Origin: Scybalenecus merdavium | Lineage (GTDB): Bacteria > Bacillota > Clostridia > Oscillospirales > Acutalibacteraceae | Length of the DNA: 59,044 bases | NCBI GenBank assembly: GCA_018714405.1 | Contig: DVNM01000027.1 | Span: forward strand, 1-59,044 | Reading direction: 5' to 3' | In this document: positions 1 to 8,555 of the stretch, one piece after another | Position numbering within the stretch: position 1 is the first letter of the stretch | Layout of the letters: each line of letters begins with the position of its first letter | Program-made: the position numbers and the translations under genes | The notes under the pieces: model-generated | What the model saw: the letters and a program-made list of their open reading frames with translations, nothing else | Database searches by the model: none | Told to the model about the DNA's origin: nothing

Positions 1-20
1 GTAAGATGATGGTAGTTCAT
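1..20 (-). CDS. IS30-family transposase, N-terminal fragment at window edge
   Basis: Six complete codons (M N Y H H L) are visible before the window edge. The start is supported by a strong ribosome binding site on the minus strand at about 32-27. The family assignment rests on this short N-terminus plus the terminal repeat at 105-131, so it is good for the family but says nothing about integrity. Confidence 0.6.
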
Positions 21-81
21 ACAGTTCCCTCCTGGTATTTTTGGTTGTGTGGTAACTCCATTCTACCACAGGGGACTGTAT
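16..81 (-). repeat. Inverted repeat that would bury the transposase start codon
   Basis: TCATACAGTTCCC at 16-28 pairs with GGGACTGTATGA at 70-81 (one bulged base), and a second stem, TGTGGTA/TACCACA, lies inside it near 49-69. The stem contains the transposase ATG. In other IS elements such structures form only on read-through transcripts and block translation driven from outside promoters; that role is inferred here. Confidence 0.6.
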
Positions 82-168
82 GAGCTCCTTTTTATTTCCT
101 TTATGTGTTGCACTTGATAGTATAATTCACCCGCAGTCAAACACAAACATGCATAAAGCGCACAAAAT

Positions 169-208
169 AATGTATATTTATTCTAGTTTTATGTATATTT
201 ATGAGAAA
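169..208. promoter_or_regulatory. Tandem ArgR-like operator boxes
   Basis: The 12-mer ATGTATATTTAT occurs twice, at 170-181 and 191-202, a spacing of exactly 21 bp. Each copy resembles half to three quarters of the AT-rich ARG box palindrome. Two 18-bp boxes separated by about 3 bp is the standard target of an ArgR/AhrC hexamer. The pair lies just upstream of the argC promoter; no argR gene is in the window. Confidence 0.65.
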
Positions 209-223
209 ATTCTGTATTTTATA

Positions 224-251
224 TTGACAACCGCTGTAAGGCGTGTATAAT
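224..251 (+). promoter_or_regulatory. Promoter of the arginine operon
   Basis: TTGACA at 224-229 and TATAAT at 246-251 are separated by 16 bp, a near-perfect sigma-A promoter. The argC start codon is 38 bases downstream of the -10 box. Confidence 0.8.
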
Positions 252-289
252 ATGTTCATACTAATTTTTACTATAAAAGAGAAGTAAGC

Positions 290-1228
290 ATGACAAAAGT
301 ATTTATTGACGGACAGGCCGGCACGACCGGCCTAAAACTTGCCGAGCGCCTGCAAGCGCGAAGCGATCTGCAGCTGATCCAAATTGACGAAGCGGCACGC
401 AAAAACAAGCAGGCGCGCCGGCAGTGCATTGCCGAAGCAGACATTGCCTTTTTCTGCCTGCCGGACGCCGCGGCGATCGAAGCGGCCGAGCTGGCCGAGG
501 ACACAGACACGGTGCTGATCGACGCTTCCACCGCGCACCGAACGGTGCCGGGCTGGGCCTACGGCTTTCCGGAGCTTTCCGACACATTTAAAAATAACAT
601 TATAAACGGGCAGCGCATTGCCGTGCCGGGCTGCCACGCCAGCGGCTTTAATGCGATCGTTTACCCGCTTATTACCTGCGGATTGCTGCCGAAAGACTAC
701 CCCATCGTCTGCTACAGCGTGACCGGCTACACCGGCGGCGGCAAAAGCATGATCGCCGAATACGAGGACCCGAACCGCAACACCGAGCTGGACGCGCCGC
801 GCCAATACGCCCTGACCCAGCAGCACAAACACCTAAAAGAAATGGTGGCTGTAAACGGTCTGGAACGCACGCCGGTCTTTGCACCGATCGTGGCCGACTT
901 TCCGCGCGGCATGGTGGTGTCGGTGCCGCTGTTCGCCGGCCTGCTGACAAGACGCGCAACGGTTCAGGACGTGCGCGATATTTTCAAAAAGCATTATGAC
1001 CAAAAGCCGTTTGTGAAAGTGCGTGAAGCGCGCGAGGACGGCATGATCGGTGCAAACAACTTTGCCGGGCGCGACGACATGGAGATCGAAGTCGGCGGCA
1101 ACGACGAACGCATTCTGGTCACAGCGCGGTTTGACAATTTGGGCAAAGGCGCCTCCGGCGCAGCTGTGCAGTGCATGAATCTGGTGCTTGGCACCGACGA
1201 AACAACGGGACTGAATTTAGGAGAATAA
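290..1228 (+). CDS. argC: N-acetyl-gamma-glutamyl-phosphate reductase (short, type 2 form)
   Basis: Third step of arginine synthesis: NADPH-dependent reduction of N-acetylglutamyl phosphate to the semialdehyde in the cytoplasm. The 312-residue protein begins with F-I-D-G-Q-A-G-T-T-G-L, the dinucleotide-binding loop of the short ArgC class (about 310 residues, against about 345 for the long class). The catalytic cysteine is in the P-G-C-H-A-S-G segment at about residue 114, followed by G-Y-T-G-G-G-K. The ribosome binding site is weak (AAGAGAAG), but the start matches the family N-terminus. First gene of argC-J-B-D-F. Confidence 0.95.
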   Translation: MTKVFIDGQAGTTGLKLAERLQARSDLQLIQIDEAARKNKQARRQCIAEADIAFFCLPDAAAIEAAELAEDTDTVLIDASTAHRTVPGWAYGFPELSDTFKNNIINGQRIAVPGCHASGFNAIVYPLITCGLLPKDYPIVCYSVTGYTGGGKSMIAEYEDPNRNTELDAPRQYALTQQHKHLKEMVAVNGLERTPVFAPIVADFPRGMVVSVPLFAGLLTRRATVQDVRDIFKKHYDQKPFVKVREAREDGMIGANNFAGRDDMEIEVGGNDERILVTARFDNLGKGASGAAVQCMNLVLGTDETTGLNLGE

Positions 1229-1230
1229 AA

Positions 1231-2472
1231 ATGGAAGTTATAAACGGCGGCGTAACAGCCGCAAAAGGATTTAAAGCAAACGGCCTGTACTGCGGCATCA
1301 AAAAGCCCGCGGTAGACGACCCGAGCATCAAACATAAAAACGACATTGGCCTTTTGGTGTGCGACGTACCGTGCGCCACGGCGGCGGTATACACACAAAA
1401 CAAAGTCAAAGGCGCGCCGATCCTTGTGACCAAAAAGAATTTGGAAGCGACCGGCGGCATGGCCAAAGCCGTGATCGTCAATTCCAAAAACGCCAACACC
1501 TGCAACGCCGACGGCGAGGAAAAAGCCGAAAAAATGTGCCGGCTTGCAGCCGGCGCACTGGGCATCCGCCCGGAGGAGGTCGTTGTGGCCTCGACCGGTG
1601 TGATCGGCCAGGTGCTGCCGATCGAGCCGATTGAAAACTGCATAGACGAACTTGCTGCCGGTGTGGACGAAAGCAAAAACGAAGCATTCGCGACGGCCAT
1701 TATGACGACCGACACCGTCAAAAAGGAATACGCCGTGCAGTTTGAAGCCGGCGGTGTGCGCTGCACCGTTGGCGGCTGCGCCAAGGGCAGCGGCATGATC
1801 CACCCGAACATGGCGACAACGCTGAACTTTATTACGACCGACACGGCCATCAGCCCGGCGCTGCTGCAAAAGGCGCTCAGCGAAATCGTAAAAGTCACCT
1901 ACAACTGCCTGACGATCGACGGCGACACCTCTACAAACGACATGGTGGCGCTGCTTTCCAGCGGCCTGGCCGGCAACAAAACGATCGAAACGGAAGATGC
2001 GGCATACGCCGCGTTTAAAGCCGCGCTTTACGAAGTGATGATGCACCTGACCCGAATGCTTGCCAAAGACGGCGAAGGCGCTACAAAACTGATCGAGGTG
2101 ACCTGCTCGGGTGCGCCTGACCTGGACACGGCGATCACGGTAGCCAAAGAGATCACCGGCTCCACACTGCTTAAGTGCGCCATCTTTGGCAAAGACGCCA
2201 ACTGGGGCCGCATTTTGTGCGCCATCGGCTACGCACCGGCGGAATTTGACATTGAAAAAGTTTCGGTCAGCCTGCAGTCCGAATTCGGATGTGTAACCGT
2301 TTGTGAAAACGGCAGCGGCGTCGCATTTTCGGAAGAAGAGGCTGCCAAAGTGCTGCAAAGCGACGAGATCGAGATTTTGACCGACCTGCACCAGGGCACG
2401 GCAAGCGCCAAGGCCTGGGGCTGCGATCTGACCTATGACTATGTAAAAATCAACGGCGACTACCGTACCTGA
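1231..2472 (+). CDS. argJ: Bifunctional ornithine acetyltransferase / N-acetylglutamate synthase
   Basis: Moves the acetyl group from N-acetylornithine to glutamate, closing the acetyl cycle of arginine synthesis. The protein has 413 residues. The self-cleavage site that makes the alpha and beta chains is visible as M-A-T-T-L, with cleavage expected between Ala195 and Thr196 in K-G-S-G-M-I-H-P-N-M-A-T. The frame is open further upstream into argC, but the ATG at 1231 follows GGAGAA closely and gives the family N-terminus. A separate argA was not seen, which fits the cyclic pathway. Confidence 0.95.
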   Translation: MEVINGGVTAAKGFKANGLYCGIKKPAVDDPSIKHKNDIGLLVCDVPCATAAVYTQNKVKGAPILVTKKNLEATGGMAKAVIVNSKNANTCNADGEEKAEKMCRLAAGALGIRPEEVVVASTGVIGQVLPIEPIENCIDELAAGVDESKNEAFATAIMTTDTVKKEYAVQFEAGGVRCTVGGCAKGSGMIHPNMATTLNFITTDTAISPALLQKALSEIVKVTYNCLTIDGDTSTNDMVALLSSGLAGNKTIETEDAAYAAFKAALYEVMMHLTRMLAKDGEGATKLIEVTCSGAPDLDTAITVAKEITGSTLLKCAIFGKDANWGRILCAIGYAPAEFDIEKVSVSLQSEFGCVTVCENGSGVAFSEEEAAKVLQSDEIEILTDLHQGTASAKAWGCDLTYDYVKINGDYRT

Positions 2473-2486
2473 ACGAGGTGACGCAA

Positions 2487-3347
2487 ATGGAAAACATTAC
2501 AAACGCACAAAAGGCCAACATTCTGGCGCGCGCCCTGCCGAACATCCAGATGTACCGCAAAAAAACGATCGTTGTAAAATACGGCGGCAACGCCATGATC
2601 AACGACGAGCTGAAAGAAGCGGTCATGCGCGACCTGGTGCTTTTGAGCACCATCGGCATCCGAATCGTTCTGGTGCACGGCGGCGGGCCTGAAATCAGCG
2701 CCACGTTAAAAGCCATGCACATAGAAAGCCGGTTTGTAGACGGCCTGCGCGTGACCGACAAGGCGACGGCTGAAGTTGTACAGATGGTTTTGGCCGGCAA
2801 GATCAACAAGTCGCTGACCTGCCAGATCGGCAACCTGGGCGGCCACGCCGTTGGCTTTTCCGGCATGGACGGCAACATGATCGAATGCAAAAAGCTTGAC
2901 GATACGCACGGCTATGTCGGCGAGATCGTAAACTGCAACATGGAGATCGTGGAAGAAGCGCTGGACAAAAACTTCATTCCCGTCATCGCCACCATCGGCT
3001 ACGACAAAGACGGCAACTGCTACAACATCAATGCCGACACGGTGGCGGCCGCTGTGGCCGGTGAACTGAAGGCCGAGGCACTGATCTCCATGACCGACAC
3101 GGTCGGCCTGCTGCGGGATAAGGACGACGAATCCACCCTGATCCACAGGGTCTACGTTTCCGACTGCCCGAAGCTGATCGCCGACGGCATCATCTGCGGC
3201 GGCATGATCCCGAAGATCGACTCCATGATCGAAGCCATCCGCCGCGGTGTAAAAAAAGCATTTATTATTGACGGACGCGTGCCCCACTCCATTTTGATGG
3301 AGATGCTGACCGATGAAGGTATGGGCACCATGTTCAGAAGCAGGTGA
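2487..3347 (+). CDS. argB: Acetylglutamate kinase
   Basis: Phosphorylates N-acetylglutamate, the usual control step of the cyclic arginine pathway. Amino-acid kinase fold: K-Y-G-G-N-A near the N-terminus, V-H-G-G-G-P-E about residue 65, and the C-terminal G-G-M-I-P-K-I. A GTG at 2478 would extend the protein by three residues, but that GTG is itself part of GAGGTG, the ribosome binding site for the ATG at 2487, so the ATG is chosen (286 residues). The stop overlaps the argD start. Confidence 0.95.
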   Translation: MENITNAQKANILARALPNIQMYRKKTIVVKYGGNAMINDELKEAVMRDLVLLSTIGIRIVLVHGGGPEISATLKAMHIESRFVDGLRVTDKATAEVVQMVLAGKINKSLTCQIGNLGGHAVGFSGMDGNMIECKKLDDTHGYVGEIVNCNMEIVEEALDKNFIPVIATIGYDKDGNCYNINADTVAAAVAGELKAEALISMTDTVGLLRDKDDESTLIHRVYVSDCPKLIADGIICGGMIPKIDSMIEAIRRGVKKAFIIDGRVPHSILMEMLTDEGMGTMFRSR

Positions 3348-4513
3348 AAAATTTGGACATCAAACAGACAGACAGCAAGTACGTTGCCGGCACCTACGCC
3401 CGCTTTGGGGCAGTTCTGACAAGCGGCCGCGGCGCAACGCTTTACGATGAAAACGGCAAAGCCTACGTCGACTTTGGCTCCGGCATCGGCGTCAACATTT
3501 TCGGCGCATGTGACAACGTTTGGGTGCAGGCGGTAGAAGCACAGCTGCAAAAAATTCAGCACACCAGCAACCTCTACTACACCGAGCCGTGCGCCGAGCT
3601 GGCCGAGCTGCTTTGCGAAAAGACCGGCATGCAGAAAGTCTTTTTTGCAAATTCCGGCGCCGAAGCCAATGAATGCGCCATCAAAACGGCGCGCAAATAC
3701 GCTTTTGACAAATACGGCGAAGCGAAAAAGACCATTATCACGCTGGAAAATTCGTTTCACGGCCGCACGCTGGCTACGCTGACCGCCACCGGGCAGGACA
3801 GCTTTCACACGATGTTCGGCCCGTTCGTGCCGGGGTTCAAATATGTGCCGGCAAACGACCTGGCCGCCATGCAAAATGCGGCAGACGACAGCGTTTGCGC
3901 CATCATGATGGAATGCGTACAGGGCGAGGGCGGCGTGAACGTGCTGGAAAAAGACTTTGTGACCGGCATAGAAGCCCTTTGCAGGGAGAAAGATATACTG
4001 CTGATCGTGGACGAGGTACAGACCGGCAACGGCCGCACCGGCAAGCTTTACGCTTACGAACATTTTGGCATCACCCCCGACATCGTCACCACGGCAAAAG
4101 GCCTGGGCGGCGGACTGCCGATCGGCGCGTGCATGCTGGGTGAAAAAGTCAAAGATACGCTGACCCCCGGCTCGCACGGTTCTACGTTCGGCGGCAATCC
4201 GATCGCTGCAGCCGGCGCCGTGTCGATCTTAAAACGGCTGGACAGTGCGCTCTTTCAGAGCGTTACAGAAAAAGGCAAAAAGATCACATCGTTTTTAAGC
4301 GGCCTGAAAAACGTGCGCTCTGTCAGCGGCATGGGGCTGATGCTCGGCGTGGAGACAGCCAAAGCACCGGCAGAACTTGCAAACGCGTGCCTGGACAAGG
4401 GGCTTTTGGTGCTGACCGCAAAAGGCCGGCTGCGTCTGCTGCCGCCGCTGAACATTACAGACGAAGAACTGGAAAACGGTTTACATATTTTAAAGGAGGT
4501 CATTGAAGCATGA
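3344..4513 (+). CDS. argD: Acetylornithine aminotransferase
   Basis: PLP-dependent class III aminotransferase that converts N-acetylglutamate semialdehyde to N-acetylornithine. The 389-residue protein has N-S-G-A-E-A-N-E at about 103, the PLP-contacting Asp223 in I-V-D-E-V-Q, and the Schiff-base Lys252 in T-T-A-K-G-L-G-G-G. The start is a GTG that overlaps the argB stop (GTGA), so translation is coupled; a TTG nine bases on is the alternative. Acetylornithine and succinyldiaminopimelate aminotransferases are hard to separate by sequence; operon position decides. Confidence 0.93.
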   Translation: MKNLDIKQTDSKYVAGTYARFGAVLTSGRGATLYDENGKAYVDFGSGIGVNIFGACDNVWVQAVEAQLQKIQHTSNLYYTEPCAELAELLCEKTGMQKVFFANSGAEANECAIKTARKYAFDKYGEAKKTIITLENSFHGRTLATLTATGQDSFHTMFGPFVPGFKYVPANDLAAMQNAADDSVCAIMMECVQGEGGVNVLEKDFVTGIEALCREKDILLIVDEVQTGNGRTGKLYAYEHFGITPDIVTTAKGLGGGLPIGACMLGEKVKDTLTPGSHGSTFGGNPIAAAGAVSILKRLDSALFQSVTEKGKKITSFLSGLKNVRSVSGMGLMLGVETAKAPAELANACLDKGLLVLTAKGRLRLLPPLNITDEELENGLHILKEVIEA

Positions 4514-5412
4514 AACACCTGCTGAAACTCGCAGATCTTTCCCGCGGAGACATTTTAGACATTTTAAACCTGGCCGACCAGCTGAAATACGAAAAGGCGC
4601 ACGGCATGGAACACCACCTGCTCAAGGGCAAAACGCTCGGCATGATCTTTCAGAAAAGCTCCACGCGCACGCGCGTAAGCTTTGAAACCGGCATGTACCA
4701 GCTTGGCGGCGAAGCTCTGTTCCTTTCTAACCGCGACCTGCAGATCGGCCGCGGCGAACCCGTACAGGATACGGCACGCGTGCTGTCGCGCTATCTGGAC
4801 GGCATCATGATCCGTACCTTTGACCAGAAAGAGGTAGAGGATCTGGCCAAATACGGCTCGATCCCGGTCATCAATGGCCTGACCGACTACTGTCATCCCT
4901 GCCAGGTGCTGGCCGACCTGATGACGATCCGAGAATATAAAAAGAGCTTTGACGGGCTGAAATTCTGCTTTATCGGCGACGGCAACAACATGGCCAACAG
5001 CCTGATCGTGGGCATGATCAAAATGGGCATTGCATGCACCGTAGCCTGCCCCGACGGCTACAAGCCTGACGCCAAGATCATGCAGTGGGCCGCGGAAAAC
5101 GGCAGCTTCACCTGCTCGAGCGACATCCTTTCCTGCGCCGAAAACGCCGACGTGCTTTACACAGACGTTTGGGCTTCCATGGGCCAGGAAGACGAAAAGG
5201 CCAAGCGCGCCGAGGTGTTCAAAGATTTCCAGATCAACGACGCGGTCATGGCCGTTGCCAAACCGGACGCCATGGTGCTGCACTGCCTGCCGGCCCACCG
5301 CGAGGAAGAAATTACGGCAAAGGTGTTTGAAGCACACGCAGACGAAATTTTTGACGAAGCCGAAAACCGCCTGCACGCACAAAAGGCCGTGCTGGTCAAA
5401 CTGATGGCCTAA
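4510..5412 (+). CDS. argF: Ornithine carbamoyltransferase
   Basis: Makes citrulline from ornithine and carbamoyl phosphate. The carbamoyl-phosphate site S-T-R-T-R is at 51-55, and the ornithine/CP loop H-C-L-P-A-H-R is near residue 258, which separates it from aspartate carbamoyltransferase. The protein has 300 residues, normal for the family. The start overlaps the argD stop by ATGA and is served by AAAGGAGG. It ends the operon; argG and argH are not in the window. It shares carbamoyl phosphate with the carA-carB product encoded downstream. Confidence 0.95.
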   Translation: MKHLLKLADLSRGDILDILNLADQLKYEKAHGMEHHLLKGKTLGMIFQKSSTRTRVSFETGMYQLGGEALFLSNRDLQIGRGEPVQDTARVLSRYLDGIMIRTFDQKEVEDLAKYGSIPVINGLTDYCHPCQVLADLMTIREYKKSFDGLKFCFIGDGNNMANSLIVGMIKMGIACTVACPDGYKPDAKIMQWAAENGSFTCSSDILSCAENADVLYTDVWASMGQEDEKAKRAEVFKDFQINDAVMAVAKPDAMVLHCLPAHREEEITAKVFEAHADEIFDEAENRLHAQKAVLVKLMA

Positions 5413-5428
5413 AGGTTATTTATAATGT

Positions 5429-5466
5429 AAAAAAGCGGTACAGTAAACACTGTACCGCTTTTTTGT
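5429..5466. terminator. Bidirectional terminator between argF and the dehydratase operon
   Basis: An 11-bp perfect stem AGCGGTACAGT/ACTGTACCGCT (5434-5444 and 5449-5459) with loop AAAC is flanked by an A-run on the left and a T-run on the right, so it can end both convergent transcripts. Confidence 0.9.
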
Positions 5467-5475
5467 GCTTTTGCA

Positions 5476-7107
5476 TCATTTTCCGGCAGCGATCAGCGCT
5501 GCGCCCAGCGCGCCGCAAAATTCCGGGTGTTTTGGAATATAGACCGAAGTGCACAGCTGCTTTTCCAGCTCTTTTACGACGCCCTGGTTGTTGGCCACGC
5601 CGCCCGTCATCATGACGGCACGCAAATCCTTGGCACTTGCAGCCAGCGCCTTTGTTTTTGCGGCAACACTTTTGTTTAGGCCGTGCACAATATCGGCCAC
5701 CGAATGGTTTTCGGCAATCAGGGAAACGACCTCGCTTTCGGCGAAGACGGTGCACATGCTGGAGATCGTCAAATCATTTTTATAATGCAGGCCGATTGTC
5801 GCCATTGTCTGCATGTCCACCTCCAGCACCTTGGCCATATTTTCCAGAAAACGGCCGGTGCCGGCAGCGCACTTGTCGTTCATCACAAAACCGGTAACCT
5901 TGCCGCTTTCATCAAGCGTGATGACCTTGCTGTCCTGCCCGCCGATGTCAATGATCGTAGTGACCGGCGCATACAGGTGCTTAGCGCCCTTGGCATGGCA
6001 AGTGATCTCGGTCACGTTGTCGTCGGCAAAACCGATGTTTTTGCGGCCGTAGCCGGTCGCCACGATACAGGCAATGTCCTTTGGGGCAAGGCCGGCCTTT
6101 TCCAGCGCCTTTTGGGCGCCGGCGGCCGCGTTTGCGCCGGTGCGGACCATTACACTTTTCACAATGTTCAGTTCGCGGTCAAGCGCCACAAGTTCGGTCG
6201 ACGTGGAGCCGCTGTCGATGCCGGCAAAATATTTTCCGTGCACCTGTTTTTCACCCTTTCTTTTCTCTGCTTTCGGCAGCGTTTCACGAAAGCCCTCCAA
6301 CCGGGTCAAAAGCTGACCGTAAGACTGGTTCGTGAAATCCGTTTCCACACGCAGTATGGGCGTTTTTAGATTTTTGAGTTTGGAAAACTCAAAATCGTAA
6401 TAATCACAAAACTTGACTGTGCTGTAAAGGACGCCGATGCAGTTGTCACTTTCCAAAAGCGCTTCGCGCGCGCGAACATCCTGCATTCGCATGCAGGGCG
6501 TTTGCGAAAGCAGCGCCTTAGCGTATTTCAGCATCAGGCTGTCAAGCGGTTCGTCCGCCTGTGCCTGCAGCGGCAGTACCTGCCGGTTTTGCGCGCAGGT
6601 CAGATCTACGATCTGAACGCCGGCAAAACACTTTGCCGCAACATCCAGCAGCGTTTGGCTGCTTCTTGCCCCCAAAACCGCAATATACTTTCCGCGCGGC
6701 TGCGGCTGTTTTTTCTGAAAAGAAGAAAGAAAAAGGGCTTTGTCAAACGTTTTGCAGCTGTGTTTTTCATAAGCCGCGATGAGATCGAGCAAATTGTTTT
6801 TTAACTGCTCCACCCCGCACTGCGCGCAGCACGACGGCAAGTCCAGGCTGTACAAAAAATTCACCTTTTCGTTTTTTGCGCAATCGGCAACGCGCCGCGA
6901 GCTATCGCAGCAGTTCACAAAAAGCAGGTTTTGATAAGCGCCGGCGTGGATATGCTCCAGCATTGCCTTGGCATGCGAACACATATTGGGGTGCAGCCGC
7001 GCAGCGGCATAATCGAAATTGCCGGCTTCGCCGCCGAGCAGTTCGCACGCCTCGCCAAAACCGGCCAAAATCTCAACAGGCGCGTATTTACAGTTATATC
7101 CGGTCAT
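5476..7107 (-). CDS. Fusion of a 2-hydroxyacyl-CoA dehydratase-like subunit with its ATP-dependent activase
   Basis: The 543-residue protein joins two parts. Residues 1-285 resemble a compact dehydratase subunit: cysteines typical of cluster ligands occur at C43 (M-C-S-H), C66/C67 (N-C-C-D) and C234 (K-F-C-D-Y-Y). Residues about 293-543 are an HgdC/BadF-type activase: phosphate loop G-I-D-S-G-S-T-S-T at 296, D-I-G-G-Q-D-S-K at 387, and the two cysteines that hold the shared [4Fe-4S] cluster in the activase dimer, C413 (D-K-C-A-A-G-T-G) and C452. Known activases use ATP to push one electron into the dehydratase. The start overlaps the stop of the upstream partner by 4 bases. The substrate is unknown; a YjiM/YjiL-like or double-cubane-cluster enzyme is as likely as a true acyl-CoA dehydratase. 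Confidence 0.8.
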   Translation of the reverse strand: MTGYNCKYAPVEILAGFGEACELLGGEAGNFDYAAARLHPNMCSHAKAMLEHIHAGAYQNLLFVNCCDSSRRVADCAKNEKVNFLYSLDLPSCCAQCGVEQLKNNLLDLIAAYEKHSCKTFDKALFLSSFQKKQPQPRGKYIAVLGARSSQTLLDVAAKCFAGVQIVDLTCAQNRQVLPLQAQADEPLDSLMLKYAKALLSQTPCMRMQDVRAREALLESDNCIGVLYSTVKFCDYYDFEFSKLKNLKTPILRVETDFTNQSYGQLLTRLEGFRETLPKAEKRKGEKQVHGKYFAGIDSGSTSTELVALDRELNIVKSVMVRTGANAAAGAQKALEKAGLAPKDIACIVATGYGRKNIGFADDNVTEITCHAKGAKHLYAPVTTIIDIGGQDSKVITLDESGKVTGFVMNDKCAAGTGRFLENMAKVLEVDMQTMATIGLHYKNDLTISSMCTVFAESEVVSLIAENHSVADIVHGLNKSVAAKTKALAASAKDLRAVMMTGGVANNQGVVKELEKQLCTSVYIPKHPEFCGALGAALIAAGK

Positions 7108-8378
7108 CTTCTATTCTCCAGCAATTCAAGGAATGCTTCCATTCGGGTAACGGTCTGGCCGTCGTTCACATTTTGCGCATTGCAGCCGTCGCCGTCCAAA
7201 ATCAAAGTCGGCAGGCCGTTTTCTTCTAAAATTGCTTTTGCCATGGCGGAACTGCCGGCTGTTTGCTTGCAGCCCCAGTGACAATACCAGACAACGCCGT
7301 CGGCCTGCAGCGCTTCGGCATATTTTAAGACCGCGTGAATGCGGTTTTGACCGGCGCCGTTGACCGTGTTGCCAAGCAGGCGCTGCGCCATGTAGCGATA
7401 TGGATCTTCCGCATACGGTTCTGTATCCAGCGCATCAAAGACCATGTCACAGGCAACGATCTCGCACCGGTCTGTAAAGTTGATCAGATGGCGCAGCGCA
7501 TCCTGCCAGTACGGCAGCGTGTGCACCCACAGCAGGCGCACACCCTTTCTGCCTTTGGGGCAGGCGGAAAGCTGCATGACCATGTCCTGACTGTATTTTT
7601 CAGCCTCTTTAGTACCAAGCATGACATGCGTGGCAAATACGGACAGCATCTGCGAGGTCATTTCGTCAGAAAGGGAGCGTTCGGCGCGCAGCGCAAGGAT
7701 TTTTTTGAAATTCTGCAGCGTGTTTTTGCTGCGCAAAACCGTTTCTTGCAGCTTGTCCTCATTCAGTTTACGGCCGCTGTGCTCCTGCACAAAATCGGCC
7801 ATGCCGTGCAGCTGCGCCTCCACATATTGCAGATTGCGGGTGCTGTACTCGGCAGGCACATCGATCATATAATGCGGCACGCCGTAATATTCTGCCGCAC
7901 GCCGGAAAGACAAGTGGTTCACGTCGCACGCAAGACTTGTATTAATAATAAATTTCGGCTTTGGCAAAACGCCCGATTCCACCAGGCCAATAAACGCCTT
8001 ATGGTAAGAACACAGGGTTTTCGGCACGCCGCCGTTTTCTGCCGTTTCAATAAATATGCGTTCGCTGCCGGCCGCCGCCAGGTAACAGGCGAGCGCCTCG
8101 GGAAACATCTGTTCAACACCCATGGCATGCAGGAGCTCGCACGGCAGATACAAACTGACGATCGCCGCGTTTTCCGGTGCACGAAGCGGCCGAATGGCCG
8201 CGTCAGCCGCTGCCCACTGCATATACTGCCTGGCAGGCAGAAGCTGCCGGCTTGGAAAACACTTGCACTGCAGCCCTGCGGCAGAGTAAACGAACGCCAG
8301 TTGTTTTAACGTACGGTGCGGATTGCTTTGCGTTAACTTATAAATATGCTTGCCGAACAATTCGATCGCCTTGTTCAT
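7104..8378 (-). CDS. 2-hydroxyacyl-CoA dehydratase family subunit (HgdB/YjiM-like)
   Basis: The 424-residue protein has the length of one dehydratase subunit. Likely iron-sulfur ligands are C123 (T-L-C-S-Y-H-K), C151 (L-A-C-D-V-N-H) and a C-terminal cysteine in C-H-W-G-C-K-Q-T-A-G. These match the three-cysteine pattern of HgdA/HgdB, FldB and the double-cubane cluster proteins. It is the first gene of a two-gene operon with the fused subunit/activase. No CoA-transferase, ligase or acyl-CoA dehydrogenase gene is nearby, so the substrate cannot be named. Confidence 0.78.
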   Translation of the reverse strand: MNKAIELFGKHIYKLTQSNPHRTLKQLAFVYSAAGLQCKCFPSRQLLPARQYMQWAAADAAIRPLRAPENAAIVSLYLPCELLHAMGVEQMFPEALACYLAAAGSERIFIETAENGGVPKTLCSYHKAFIGLVESGVLPKPKFIINTSLACDVNHLSFRRAAEYYGVPHYMIDVPAEYSTRNLQYVEAQLHGMADFVQEHSGRKLNEDKLQETVLRSKNTLQNFKKILALRAERSLSDEMTSQMLSVFATHVMLGTKEAEKYSQDMVMQLSACPKGRKGVRLLWVHTLPYWQDALRHLINFTDRCEIVACDMVFDALDTEPYAEDPYRYMAQRLLGNTVNGAGQNRIHAVLKYAEALQADGVVWYCHWGCKQTAGSSAMAKAILEENGLPTLILDGDGCNAQNVNDGQTVTRMEAFLELLENRR

Positions 8379-8493
8379 GCCCTACCCTTCTTCACCCAAA
8401 ACCGCTTATCCTTATACATCCATTCACAAAACGGTCTGCAATCCAAGTACACATACATTTTTCGAAAATAAAACGCACTGTACTTTACAGCAC

Positions 8494-8522
8494 ACTATAG
8501 CACACGGCACTGCAAAAGTCAA
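8494..8522 (-). promoter_or_regulatory. Promoter of the dehydratase operon
   Basis: On the minus strand TTGACT (8522-8517) and TATAGT (8499-8494) are 17 bp apart. The 5' untranslated region to the ATG at 8378 would be about 110 bases; no riboswitch was recognised in it. Confidence 0.7.
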
Positions 8523-8555
8523 CACATGTCCTATAGTTAGAACCAGTGCCTAAAC

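Larger units (their letters stand above)
1..131 (-). mobile_element. Left end of an IS30-family insertion sequence (runs off window)
   Basis: On the minus strand an ATG at 20-18, preceded by GGAGGG about 6 bases upstream, opens a frame reading M-N-Y-H-H-L, the usual start of IS30-family transposases. About 85 bases upstream, at 105-131, lies a sequence resembling the terminal inverted repeats of clostridial IS30 elements (it reads GGTGAATTAT at its outer end on the minus strand). The element therefore ends near 131, just before the arg promoter region. Only the end is visible, so whether the transposase is intact cannot be judged. Confidence 0.7.

Noticed and set aside
132..289. T-box or arginine-responsive RNA leader before argC
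   Set aside because: No T-box sequence (TGGNACCGCG-like) and no terminator; the promoter is within 40 bases of the start codon. DNA operators explain control better.
994..2391. A 465-codon minus-strand frame over argC/argJ
   Set aside because: Antisense shadow of argJ with no recognisable protein features.
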